Shown in pieces: positions 30,467 through 37,296 of a stretch of 40,039 nucleotides of DNA. The position numbers were made by a program, and so were the translations under genes. The first letter of the stretch is position 1. Every line of letters begins with the position of its first letter. Origin of the DNA: CAYXXZ01 sp964469165 (lineage in GTDB: Bacteria; Pseudomonadota; Gammaproteobacteria; Pseudomonadales; Porticoccaceae); contig CAYXXZ010000016.1 in NCBI GenBank assembly GCA_964469165.1, positions 1-40,039 of the forward strand. Direction: 5' to 3'. The notes beneath the pieces were generated by a model. The model did not search any database, was not told the origin of the DNA, and saw only the letters and a list, made by a program, of their open reading frames with translations.

Positions 30467-31401
30467 TCACCGGCGTTGACGTTGGCGGCAAAAATCTCGT
30501 GCGCCTGGCTCATCAACCATTTGTGGAGCGGTGAATTGAAGGTGCGTTCGTGCTGGATGATGCCCACGTTCACCACCTTGAGCTTGTCGAACAGGGGAAT
30601 GTGGCTCACCGAATGTGACACCAGGTCGAGGAGAGGAAAGCGCTGCAGGAATTCCGGCGCCACCATCAGGGCATCGGAATTCGCCAGCACGTTGATGGCC
30701 ACCAGGAAATGGCTGGTGGTGAGCAGGATGTCGCGCCCCAGTTCCTCTTTTTCGAGTTCGTTGAGAATATTGTTCAGCTCCAGGTGGGACAGATGGGGCG
30801 AGTGGAAGGCGATCTTGGTGTAGGCACGGATATCCTCCAGACTCAACTTCTTTTTGCCCGCCAGTGGATGCCCGGCGCGACACCAGATTTTCGGGTGGGT
30901 GGTATAGAGCGGGTGACTGATGAAGCCCTCCGGATAGGATTGGTCGAGATAGGCGGCAAAATCCAGTGTTCCCGCCGCGAGCAGATCCAGGTAGTCGTCC
31001 GTCAGATGCAGCAGCTCGATCTGCAGGTTGGGGGCGAGTTCCTTGAGGCGCAGGATGTAAAAAGGCAGCACGCCCAGGGCGAAGGTTTCCGTCGCCGCGA
31101 TGCGAATGCGGTCGTGGCATTCCACAGGATCGAAGGTCTGCGGCGACAGTTGCTCCATCTGGCCGAAAAGGATTTTTAACTGTTGGGCGAGTCGTTCCGC
31201 CAGCGGCGTCGGCACCAGGCCATGGGTGGTCTTGACTAACAGGGCATCGTTGAACGATTCCCGCAGGCGGCGCAACGTCTTGCTCATGGCGGATTGGGTG
31301 ACGAACATGCGGTCCGCCGCCCTGGTAACGTTTTTTTCGTCCAACAGAAGGTACAGTGCCTTCAGCAGATTCAGGTCAAGTTGCAGCAGGAACCTATCCA
31401 C
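30451..31401 (-). CDS. LysR-family transcriptional regulator
   Basis: 316 residues from a GTG at 31399-31401 (VDRFLLQLDLNLLKAL); a TTG at 31432-31434 would add 11 residues but has no ribosome-binding site. The winged helix-turn-helix is in residues 6-66: LNLLKALYLLLDEKNVTRAADRMFVTQSAMSKTLRRLRESFND, then LLVKTTHGLVPTPLA. The remainder is the two-lobed periplasmic-binding-like effector domain. It converges on the BASS transporter with overlapping ends, which often means it regulates a neighbouring divergent unit. The direct repeat at 29339-29396 is a candidate site. The effector is unknown. Confidence 0.92.
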   Translation of the reverse strand: MDRFLLQLDLNLLKALYLLLDEKNVTRAADRMFVTQSAMSKTLRRLRESFNDALLVKTTHGLVPTPLAERLAQQLKILFGQMEQLSPQTFDPVECHDRIRIAATETFALGVLPFYILRLKELAPNLQIELLHLTDDYLDLLAAGTLDFAAYLDQSYPEGFISHPLYTTHPKIWCRAGHPLAGKKKLSLEDIRAYTKIAFHSPHLSHLELNNILNELEKEELGRDILLTTSHFLVAINVLANSDALMVAPEFLQRFPLLDLVSHSVSHIPLFDKLKVVNVGIIQHERTFNSPLHKWLMSQAHEIFAANVNAGDQPRP

Positions 31402-31727
31402 ATTCGCTCTCGTCAATCGTCCGTCGCCAGCCAAGGTAAACGGATTGTCGTTTTGAATCCAGTAATTTTAGCGAGGGCCAGAGCCGCTTTATTCTTTATT
31501 CGGTGATTTTGTGCGTTGCCCAATGTGGTAAGAGCGGGCTTCATCCATGGGAATCTTGCCATCGAAGTAAGAGAAAAATCAGCAGTATTGTCTGAGGTTC
31601 ACAAAGCTACATTCCTCGTTTTCATACCGTCTATGACCCTAATTCTCTTCAATACGGCAAGTTGGCCGCCTACAATGCAATGAGGTACATCCATACTTAA
31701 CCGCTATAAATATAGTCGAGGCCCAGA
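31402..31727. other. 326-bp intergenic region, more A+T-rich than surroundings
   Basis: Separates the LysR gene (minus) from the DUF1214-like gene (plus). Composition is visibly less GC-rich than the operons on either side. A TATAAA-like hexamer in CCGCTATAAATATAG (about 31701-31715) is a possible -10 for the plus-strand gene, but I found no good -35 partner. No gene or repeat seen. Confidence 0.5.
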
Positions 31728-33038
31728 GTGAATTTTCTGAAAGCGTTACTCTTATGCATACTATCTTTATTCACCGCGCTTTTTGTTTGGGCTGAAGACT
31801 CTTCTGATGCCTTGCCATTGCTGTGGTCAGAAGGGCACAAAGCCAATGTAGAGATGGCGCTGTCCCTGCGTGAAACTCCCGAGCTTATAGCCATGCGTAA
31901 GGAAGTGATCGGCCTGTATGAAAATACGTCTTCCGGCCGGCTTGCGGACGGAAAAGCACGTATCGAAGCTGCTGTGGACGAATTGATTTTCGGTGTCATT
32001 CTCACCACCATCACACCAGACCCAGCCCACCCCGCGATCGTCTGGAATGAAACCCTCCCCTACACAGCGGCAGGCATTCAGGTTCCGGGTAGCCGCTACG
32101 CTGGCGATATGCCAGATCGCCTATATCGCAATATTGTTGTCGATCCCTCTTGCCGCTATGAATTACGCGGTCGACTTGACGGAGAAACTACGCTGGATTT
32201 TTCTATTGAGGCGCTGCCTGGCCCGGCCAACTGGGGCCTGCCGCCACTGGCCATACTGCAGTCTAAGGATATAGTGGTTGGCGATGATGGCAGTTTTACG
32301 ATTACCCTCGATGCCTCACCCCCTCGCGGGCGCATCAATCACCTGCAATTGCCGCCTGGCACCATTAGCCTCCTGGTGCGCGATACCCTGCTGCAATGGG
32401 ACAAACAGAAGCCTGTGGTCTTTGATGTCCACGGTTTGGACGAGAGTGCACCTTTGTCATCTGCGAGCATGGTCAACCATGCCGCAGACCAGTTGCGACA
32501 ATCGGCAGAGGTTTCCATGGGTTTCTACGAAGCTATCTGGCAACGCGCAGCCAATACGCTGGACCCTTATGTTCGTGATCTCGGCTGGGGTATCGTGGCC
32601 ATCAATCGTTTTCAGATTGCTGACGACGAAGCGCTGGTCGTCATCCTTGATCCGCTGAGCGCGCGTTATCTCAGTCTCCAGGTGGACGATCTCTGGCTGC
32701 GCTCGACTGACTACGTGACACACACCAGTACTCTCAACAACGCCCAGGCCAAGCCCAACCATGACGGTACCTTTACCTTTGTCGTGGCAAAGCGGGATCC
32801 AGGCTATTTCAATTGGATCGACACAGATGGAATGAATGATGGCTATCTGATCGGTCGCTGGGAGCTTCTGACCCATGTGACCACTGGTGAAAATGCCGTG
32901 CGCGAGGTCCGCAAAGTCAAGCTGGCGGAACTCGGCGCTATCCTGCCTGAAGACGTGTTCCAGGTCAGTCCTAACGAGCGGGCTGCCCAGATAGGGGCAC
33001 GTAAAACCGCTTACCAATTAAGGTTGGGAAAATATTAA
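31728..33038 (+). CDS. Exported DUF1214-like protein, unknown function
   Basis: 436 residues from a GTG start; GAGG lies about 7 nt upstream. MNFLKALLLCILSLFTALFVWAE is a classic signal peptide, so the protein is periplasmic or outer-surface. The middle (DRLYRNIVVDPSCRYELRGRL, then DGSFTITLDASPPRGRINHLQLPPGTISLLVRDTLLQWDK) resembles DUF1214-type proteins common in steroid and xenobiotic degraders, and the later YFNWIDTDGMNDGYLIGRW fits the same family. No catalytic residues are known to me. Base composition is less GC-rich than its neighbours, hinting at separate ancestry. It converges on the second RDH-motif gene. Function is not known; a role in handling hydrophobic substrates is a guess from distribution. 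Confidence 0.7.
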   Translation: MNFLKALLLCILSLFTALFVWAEDSSDALPLLWSEGHKANVEMALSLRETPELIAMRKEVIGLYENTSSGRLADGKARIEAAVDELIFGVILTTITPDPAHPAIVWNETLPYTAAGIQVPGSRYAGDMPDRLYRNIVVDPSCRYELRGRLDGETTLDFSIEALPGPANWGLPPLAILQSKDIVVGDDGSFTITLDASPPRGRINHLQLPPGTISLLVRDTLLQWDKQKPVVFDVHGLDESAPLSSASMVNHAADQLRQSAEVSMGFYEAIWQRAANTLDPYVRDLGWGIVAINRFQIADDEALVVILDPLSARYLSLQVDDLWLRSTDYVTHTSTLNNAQAKPNHDGTFTFVVAKRDPGYFNWIDTDGMNDGYLIGRWELLTHVTTGENAVREVRKVKLAELGAILPEDVFQVSPNERAAQIGARKTAYQLRLGKY

Positions 33039-33140
33039 CGATAGTTCAACCCTCTCATTGCCAGAGTTTTTGCATAGTGGGGCTTGGGCCATGCGGGAAA
33101 TTTGTACGCGCAGCGATGCAATGTCACGCGCTGGGGGCGA

Positions 33141-34190
33141 TCAAACAATGGTTCGCTTGATCAGGAAGGGGCTATCTGCGCCCTGTTTCACCGCGTCGCT
33201 AAAAGGCGCGGGATAAAAACCGTTGTGAACCACGCCCCATTGCATCTTGTCGGGAGCCTGATTGCCGCGGTAGTAGTTCATCGAGCTTTCCAGCATGCCG
33301 GCGCCGATCCGGCCGTTGCAGATGGCCTTGCAGCAGGTGTTGTTGTTGGGCATGTTGTGGAAATAGTTCATCAGCCCCGGTGCTTCGGCGATCAGGTCAC
33401 ATTCGATGCGTTCGTCCGTGGCCAGGACGAAAGTCACGCGGCCGCCGCGCACCGATACCGAATCGATTTCCGTGTGCGCCACGATGTCGATGTCCTTGGG
33501 GAAGATCACTTCGCCGTCGCGTACCACCCAGCCAAAGATTTCCACGCTGCCGCGCAGGTTGTGCACCGCCCAGGAGGTGAAGCCGAAATCGGGGCCGAAG
33601 GTGCCGGATACATAGCGGTGCGAGGTCATCTGCCCGTAGGCGCGGTGGCCCCAGCCGTGATCGCGCACGCCCATGCCGTCGGCCTGGAAGCGCTCGCCCT
33701 GAACGCTGATGGTGCCCTTGACGCTGCCGTGCACGTCGATATGCGCCGGCGCGATGTCCTCGGCGGTGTCACCCGACTGAGGAAACCCGTTGAACATGGG
33801 ATGAAAGTCGTGAAAGCGTAGGGTCGCGGCGACGCCGTGCGCCGGATCGTCCACGTGCCAGACGTGGTCGCCGTTGTCGATTTCCACACGGAAAATCGCG
33901 TCTCCGCCGCCCCAGCCGTTGCTGAGCTTGTCCTCTTCTCGCAGCGGCAAGTGCACGACGCGCTTGTAAATTCCCTTGGGGGTGATGAGCCCGATCCACG
34001 ACGCCACCATCGGCGGTCTGTCGGGATAGTTGTATTCATGACCGATGCGAAAAATGCCGCCGACCTTGTTTTCCGTGTCCCACCAGTTGAGCCAGCAGCT
34101 GTCCTGCCACACGGGTTCGTCCGTGGGTTGCTGGCGCAGTTTGAAGGGCTCGTCGTAGCGGGTGAGTTTTTCGCGGCCGATCACTTTCAT
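33141..34190 (-). CDS. RDH-motif protein, DUF7064/DUF7065-like, unknown function (copy 2)
   Basis: 349 residues with AGGA 8 nt before the ATG and no signal peptide. VRDHGWGHRAYG (175-186) is the key motif, at the same position as NRDHSQG in the protein of 24723-25694. The N-terminal part (WLNWWDTENKVGGIFRIGHEYN) parallels LWHFMDVENRVCGMAHFSYEP of that protein, so the two are distant paralogues. The HGWG form is closer to the RDHSWG of AttH/CrtC-like proteins. Many aromatic residues and alternating polar/non-polar strands suggest a beta-barrel lipocalin-type fold. It stands alone, convergent with the DUF1214-like gene. A role in hydration or isomerisation of lipid-like substrates is speculative. 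Confidence 0.7.
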   Translation of the reverse strand: MKVIGREKLTRYDEPFKLRQQPTDEPVWQDSCWLNWWDTENKVGGIFRIGHEYNYPDRPPMVASWIGLITPKGIYKRVVHLPLREEDKLSNGWGGGDAIFRVEIDNGDHVWHVDDPAHGVAATLRFHDFHPMFNGFPQSGDTAEDIAPAHIDVHGSVKGTISVQGERFQADGMGVRDHGWGHRAYGQMTSHRYVSGTFGPDFGFTSWAVHNLRGSVEIFGWVVRDGEVIFPKDIDIVAHTEIDSVSVRGGRVTFVLATDERIECDLIAEAPGLMNYFHNMPNNNTCCKAICNGRIGAGMLESSMNYYRGNQAPDKMQWGVVHNGFYPAPFSDAVKQGADSPFLIKRTIV

Positions 34191-34287
34191 GGTGCTGGTC
34201 CTGTTTGTTATGGGTATGGAGGCTTACGCTCGTTAACCTGGCTGAGCATTATGCTGGTGCGATGATGTTGGAATCAAGCGGGGGGAG

Positions 34288-34315
34288 GTAGGGGCAATTC
34301 ATGAATTGCCCCTGC
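34288..34315. repeat. 28-bp dispersed palindrome, copy 2 (one mismatch)
   Basis: Same element as at 3396-3423: the half GTAGGGGCAATTCA is followed by its complement, with one change near the right end (CTGC in place of CTAC). It lies in the 129-bp gap just downstream of the nspC stop codon and could also act as a 3' hairpin for that transcript. Confidence 0.85.
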
Positions 34316-34319
34316 GAGA

Positions 34320-35486
34320 TCAGGACAAACGCTGCTTGAAATCCTCATAGCCGAAGCTGCGAATCACCTCGAGTTCATCCGTGCGCGAATCCCACAGGGC
34401 GATGGCGGGCAGATTGATACCGTTGAAGGTGGATGTCTTCACCATGGTGTAGTGGGCCATATCGTCGAACATCAGGCGCTGGCCGATCTGCAACGGCTCG
34501 GGGAAGCTGTAGTCGCCGATCACGTCGCCGGCCAGGCAGGTCATGCCGCCCAGGCGATAGCGGTGCGGGTGCTCCTCGGGCTCGCCAGCGCCGAAGATGT
34601 CGGGGCGATAGGGCATCTCCAGCGTGTCGGGCATGTGGCAGGTGGCGGAGGTGTCGAGAATGGCCTGTGGCAGGGTGCTGAACGGCAGATCCAGCACCTC
34701 GCTCACCAGTACGCCGGTGTGGATGGCGATGGCCTCGCCGGGCTCCAGGTAGACCTGCACGTCGTACTTGGCGGAAAATGCGCGGACGGCGGCGATCAGT
34801 TCATCGACTTGGTAATCGTCGCGGGTGATGTGGTGGCCACCACCGAAATTGACCCATTCCATGCCGTGCAGGTAGTCGCCGAATTTTTCTTCGACGGCCT
34901 TGAGTGTCCGCTCCAGAGGGCGAAAATCCTGTTCGCACAGGGTGTGGAAGTGCAGGCCGCTGATGCCTTCCAGCGACTGGCCGGCAAACTCCGAAAGAGG
35001 AATGCCAAGGCGCGAGCAGGGCGCACAGGGGTCGTAGAGTGGCACCGTGCCTTCGGAGTGTTCCGGATTGATGCGCAGCCCGAACTGCAATTCGGGCCTT
35101 TTTTGTTTGGCTTCACGCAACAGCGGTTGAAAGCGTTGCCACTGGCCGAAGGAGTTGAACACCACATGGTGGGCAAACCCGAGAATGTCGCGCAGTTCCG
35201 TTTCGCTGAAGGCGGCGGAGAATACATGGACCTCGCCGCCGTATTCGTCGCGGCCCAGCAGCGCTTCGTTGAGCCCGCTGGCGCAGATGCCAGAGACGTA
35301 CTTGCGAGTCAGTGGGCCGAGCCGCCACAGGGAAAATGCCTTGAGCGCGGCGAGCACCTTGGCGCCGCTTTCCTGCTGAACCCGGTGAAGAACCCTGAGG
35401 TTGGCTTCCACCGCCGCGACATCCACGACGAAACAGGGAGATGGCACCCGAGCGGGATCGAAGGCTGAAAAAGTGGCTGATTTCAA
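34320..35486 (-). CDS. nspC: Carboxynorspermidine decarboxylase
   Basis: 388 residues from a TTG at 35484-35486 with AAAGGA 7 nt upstream; the open frame extends to 35597 but that stretch starts at the predicted transcription start. It belongs to the alanine-racemase-fold, PLP-dependent decarboxylases: SPCFVVD (16-22), then AALKAFSLW with the PLP lysine at about Lys49, NFGGGHHITRDDY for the phosphate loop, LEPGEAIA, and TCLAGDVIGDY with the cysteine of the second active-site loop. It removes CO2 from carboxynorspermidine or carboxyspermidine in the alternative polyamine route. The usual partner, carboxynorspermidine dehydrogenase, is not adjacent, so it must lie elsewhere. Confidence 0.9.
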   Translation of the reverse strand: MKSATFSAFDPARVPSPCFVVDVAAVEANLRVLHRVQQESGAKVLAALKAFSLWRLGPLTRKYVSGICASGLNEALLGRDEYGGEVHVFSAAFSETELRDILGFAHHVVFNSFGQWQRFQPLLREAKQKRPELQFGLRINPEHSEGTVPLYDPCAPCSRLGIPLSEFAGQSLEGISGLHFHTLCEQDFRPLERTLKAVEEKFGDYLHGMEWVNFGGGHHITRDDYQVDELIAAVRAFSAKYDVQVYLEPGEAIAIHTGVLVSEVLDLPFSTLPQAILDTSATCHMPDTLEMPYRPDIFGAGEPEEHPHRYRLGGMTCLAGDVIGDYSFPEPLQIGQRLMFDDMAHYTMVKTSTFNGINLPAIALWDSRTDELEVIRSFGYEDFKQRLS

Positions 35487-35605
35487 CGGTCTGTCCTTTG
35501 CTGGATAGCAGATAGTAGGGGTTGCTCCGTGGCGTTTTACCTGGGCTTGGCCGGCGCGTTGCGCTGGCTCTTCGCGTCTCGACAGCCCAGGCACCAAAGG
35601 GCTGG

Positions 35606-35634
35606 ATTATAGCCCGCTTGTGACAGCGTGAGTG
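35606..35634 (-). promoter_or_regulatory. Candidate nspC promoter (perfect -10 TATAAT)
   Basis: On the minus strand GGGCTATAATCC contains a consensus -10 (35606-35611). The region 17-18 bp upstream (CACTCA/TCACTC) is only a poor -35. The start of transcription would be near 35599, about 113 nt ahead of the TTG start codon, leaving a sizeable leader. Confidence 0.45.
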
Positions 35635-35665
35635 AAAGCGCGCTGCGCACAGGCGCCTGTACCTC

Positions 35666-35674
35666 TGCTAGAAT
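35666..35674 (+). promoter_or_regulatory. Candidate extended -10 promoter for the exported-protein gene
   Basis: TGCTAGAAT matches the extended -10 form TGnTANAAT. It stands 68 bp before the chosen start of the small exported protein and divergent from the nspC promoter. A -35 element is not evident, as is common with extended -10 promoters. Confidence 0.35.
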
Positions 35675-35742
35675 AACGGCTTCCCGCCGGTGATGTGCGT
35701 CGGCAGGGAACAAGGATCAAACCGCTCATGGGGATAACTCCA

Positions 35743-36183
35743 ATGATGAAAATGTTCCCGGCTATTCTGGCAGCGCTGCTGATGGCGTTGTGCCTCAACG
35801 TTTCCGCCGCGGGCCTCGGCAGTCCCGAACAGGCCAGGGATTTCGGAAATGAAATCATCATGGCCATCGGCAAGGGCAGCCACAGTGATGCCTGGGCCAG
35901 GATGAAAAGCAATACCACCATCCCGCCGGGCAGAATCGACACCTTTGCCTCGGGATATGCGAGCCAGGTCGATCAGACCATCAGGTACTTCGGGCCTTCC
36001 ATTGGCATGGAGCTTCTCAGCGCCGAACTGATGGGCGAATCCCTGCTGCGCCTGACCTATCTGGTCAAGTATGAAGTCACCGGCGTGAGCTGGTTCCTGA
36101 TCTTTTACAAGGGTAAGGACAACTGGGTACTCACCGACTTCAACTACGACATCAACATGAACTCCATCTTCAACAGCCAGTGA
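35743..36183 (+). CDS. Small exported protein, unknown function
   Basis: 146 residues starting MMKMFPAILAALLMALCLNVSAAG, a clear signal peptide cleaved after about residue 23. GGGGATA lies 8 nt before this ATG; another ATG at 35728 is possible but adds a non-signal extension. The mature part (LGSPEQARDFGNEIIMAIGKGSHSDAWARMKSNT and later VSWFLIFYKGKDNWVLTDFNYDINMNSIF) looks like a compact alpha-beta fold of NTF2-like, DUF-type periplasmic proteins, but I cannot name a family. The YbjN-like gene follows 16 bp later, so they are probably co-transcribed. Confidence 0.7.
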   Translation: MMKMFPAILAALLMALCLNVSAAGLGSPEQARDFGNEIIMAIGKGSHSDAWARMKSNTTIPPGRIDTFASGYASQVDQTIRYFGPSIGMELLSAELMGESLLRLTYLVKYEVTGVSWFLIFYKGKDNWVLTDFNYDINMNSIFNSQ

Positions 36184-36199
36184 CACACCGGACCTTACA

Positions 36200-36664
36200 T
36201 TGAATATTCAGCAACCGCCGTCCCAGGCGTTGATCGAAAAATGGTTGACCGCCATGGGCCTCAATCACTACATCTGTGAGCAGTGCACCGCGCTGCACAT
36301 TTCCGTGGCTCAGGGAGTAGACGTCTCTCTGGAAAACCGTCTTTTCGTCGAGGAGTGGGGGTTGCTGCTGAGTGTCGAATTCCAGGTGCGCCCCACTGCC
36401 ATGATGGTGCTGGCGGGCGAACTGGGGCAGCTCAATGCCACCTACCCCACCCTGAAGCTGTTTCTGGACATTGTCGATGATGCCGTGCCTCAGCTCGTCG
36501 CCGGCGCCACGGCGCTCACCGGTGCGGGTATCAGTGTCGACCAGTTTACGCTTTTCGTTTCCACGTCGCTCGATGCGGTGGCGGCACTGGCGGAGGAGCT
36601 GCAGCAGATGGATTGCCTGTATCAAGGGGACGGCCCCATGCCCGAGGGCCGTCAACTGCATTAG
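36200..36664 (+). CDS. YbjN-like / type III secretion chaperone-fold protein
   Basis: 154 residues from a TTG start (NIQQPPSQALIEKWLTAMGL) without an obvious ribosome-binding site; translation may be coupled to the gene 16 bp upstream. The layout of N-terminal helix, a strand block around VSLENRLFVEEWGLLLSVEFQVRP, then a long helix ending LDAVAALAEELQQMDCLYQ, is that of YbjN-domain proteins, which share the secretion-chaperone fold. Their role is poorly defined and linked to stress or motility in enterobacteria. No catalytic residues are expected. Assigned from fold pattern, so moderate confidence. Confidence 0.6.
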   Translation: MNIQQPPSQALIEKWLTAMGLNHYICEQCTALHISVAQGVDVSLENRLFVEEWGLLLSVEFQVRPTAMMVLAGELGQLNATYPTLKLFLDIVDDAVPQLVAGATALTGAGISVDQFTLFVSTSLDAVAALAEELQQMDCLYQGDGPMPEGRQLH

Positions 36665-36680
36665 TGGGGCCTGCCCCTGT

Positions 36681-36736
36681 AGGAGCCTGCCTGCAGGCGA
36701 CACAGCCATCGGGACGCACGGTACAGGCAGGCTCCT
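36681..36736. repeat. Inverted repeat between convergent genes, possible bidirectional terminator
   Basis: AGGAGCCTGCCTG (36681-36693) pairs with its exact complement at 36724-36736 around a 30-base loop that itself can pair partly. GTAGGAGC-type starts are typical of REP sequences in pseudomonads and relatives. It sits in the 107-bp gap between convergent genes, where it could stop or protect both transcripts. Confidence 0.65.
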
Positions 36737-36771
36737 GACATGACCTACAGAAACGTGCAATTCAGAGACAG

Positions 36772-37164
36772 TCAGGGGTTGCCCTGGTCGCGGAAGAACA
36801 GGCGCAGGGGAATATTGCCGTTCTTGCCGAGATACAGCACCAGGCCATAGTTGTCCTGATCGTAATCCGCCACCCACTCATGGCGAATTTCCAGCTCCGG
36901 CTCGCTCTGGTCGTCCTGCTTGCCGTAGACGATCACCTCGTCGATGGCTTCACGGTCGGACAGGGACGATTTGGGAATGCTGATGGTGACCGTGGTGTTG
37001 CCATCGGCGGGAGACACCTCCCTGGCGCGCAGTTTCGCTTTCAGCGCGCCTTCTTCATAGCCCTGAACGGGTTCGATCCAGTCGGTTTGCAGATCGGCAC
37101 CCAGCAGGGGCGCGGGTATTGCCAGGGCGGCCAGCAGTGTGATCCTTGCAACGCTCTTTTTCAT
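36772..37164 (-). CDS. Small periplasmic protein, unknown function
   Basis: 130 residues starting MKKSVARITLLAALAIPAPLLGA, a good signal peptide cleaved near residue 23. AGGAG lies about 7 nt before the ATG. The mature protein is acidic, with probable beta-strands (NTTVTISIPKSSLSDREAIDEVIVYGK and YGLVLYLGKNGNIPLRLFF). I do not recognise a family. It stands alone, between the REP-like inverted repeat and the divergent lytic transglycosylase. Confidence 0.65.
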   Translation of the reverse strand: MKKSVARITLLAALAIPAPLLGADLQTDWIEPVQGYEEGALKAKLRAREVSPADGNTTVTISIPKSSLSDREAIDEVIVYGKQDDQSEPELEIRHEWVADYDQDNYGLVLYLGKNGNIPLRLFFRDQGNP

Positions 37165-37296
37165 TGTCTGTCTCCTGTATCTCTATCTGTCGCCTGTAAA
37201 AAGACGCCCGCCAATTTAGCACGCGGGTAGTTCCCTTTTGTGAAGATTGTGCCCATCATGGATGTGTGTCAAGTAACCTGCCATGGGCCTCGGAGT

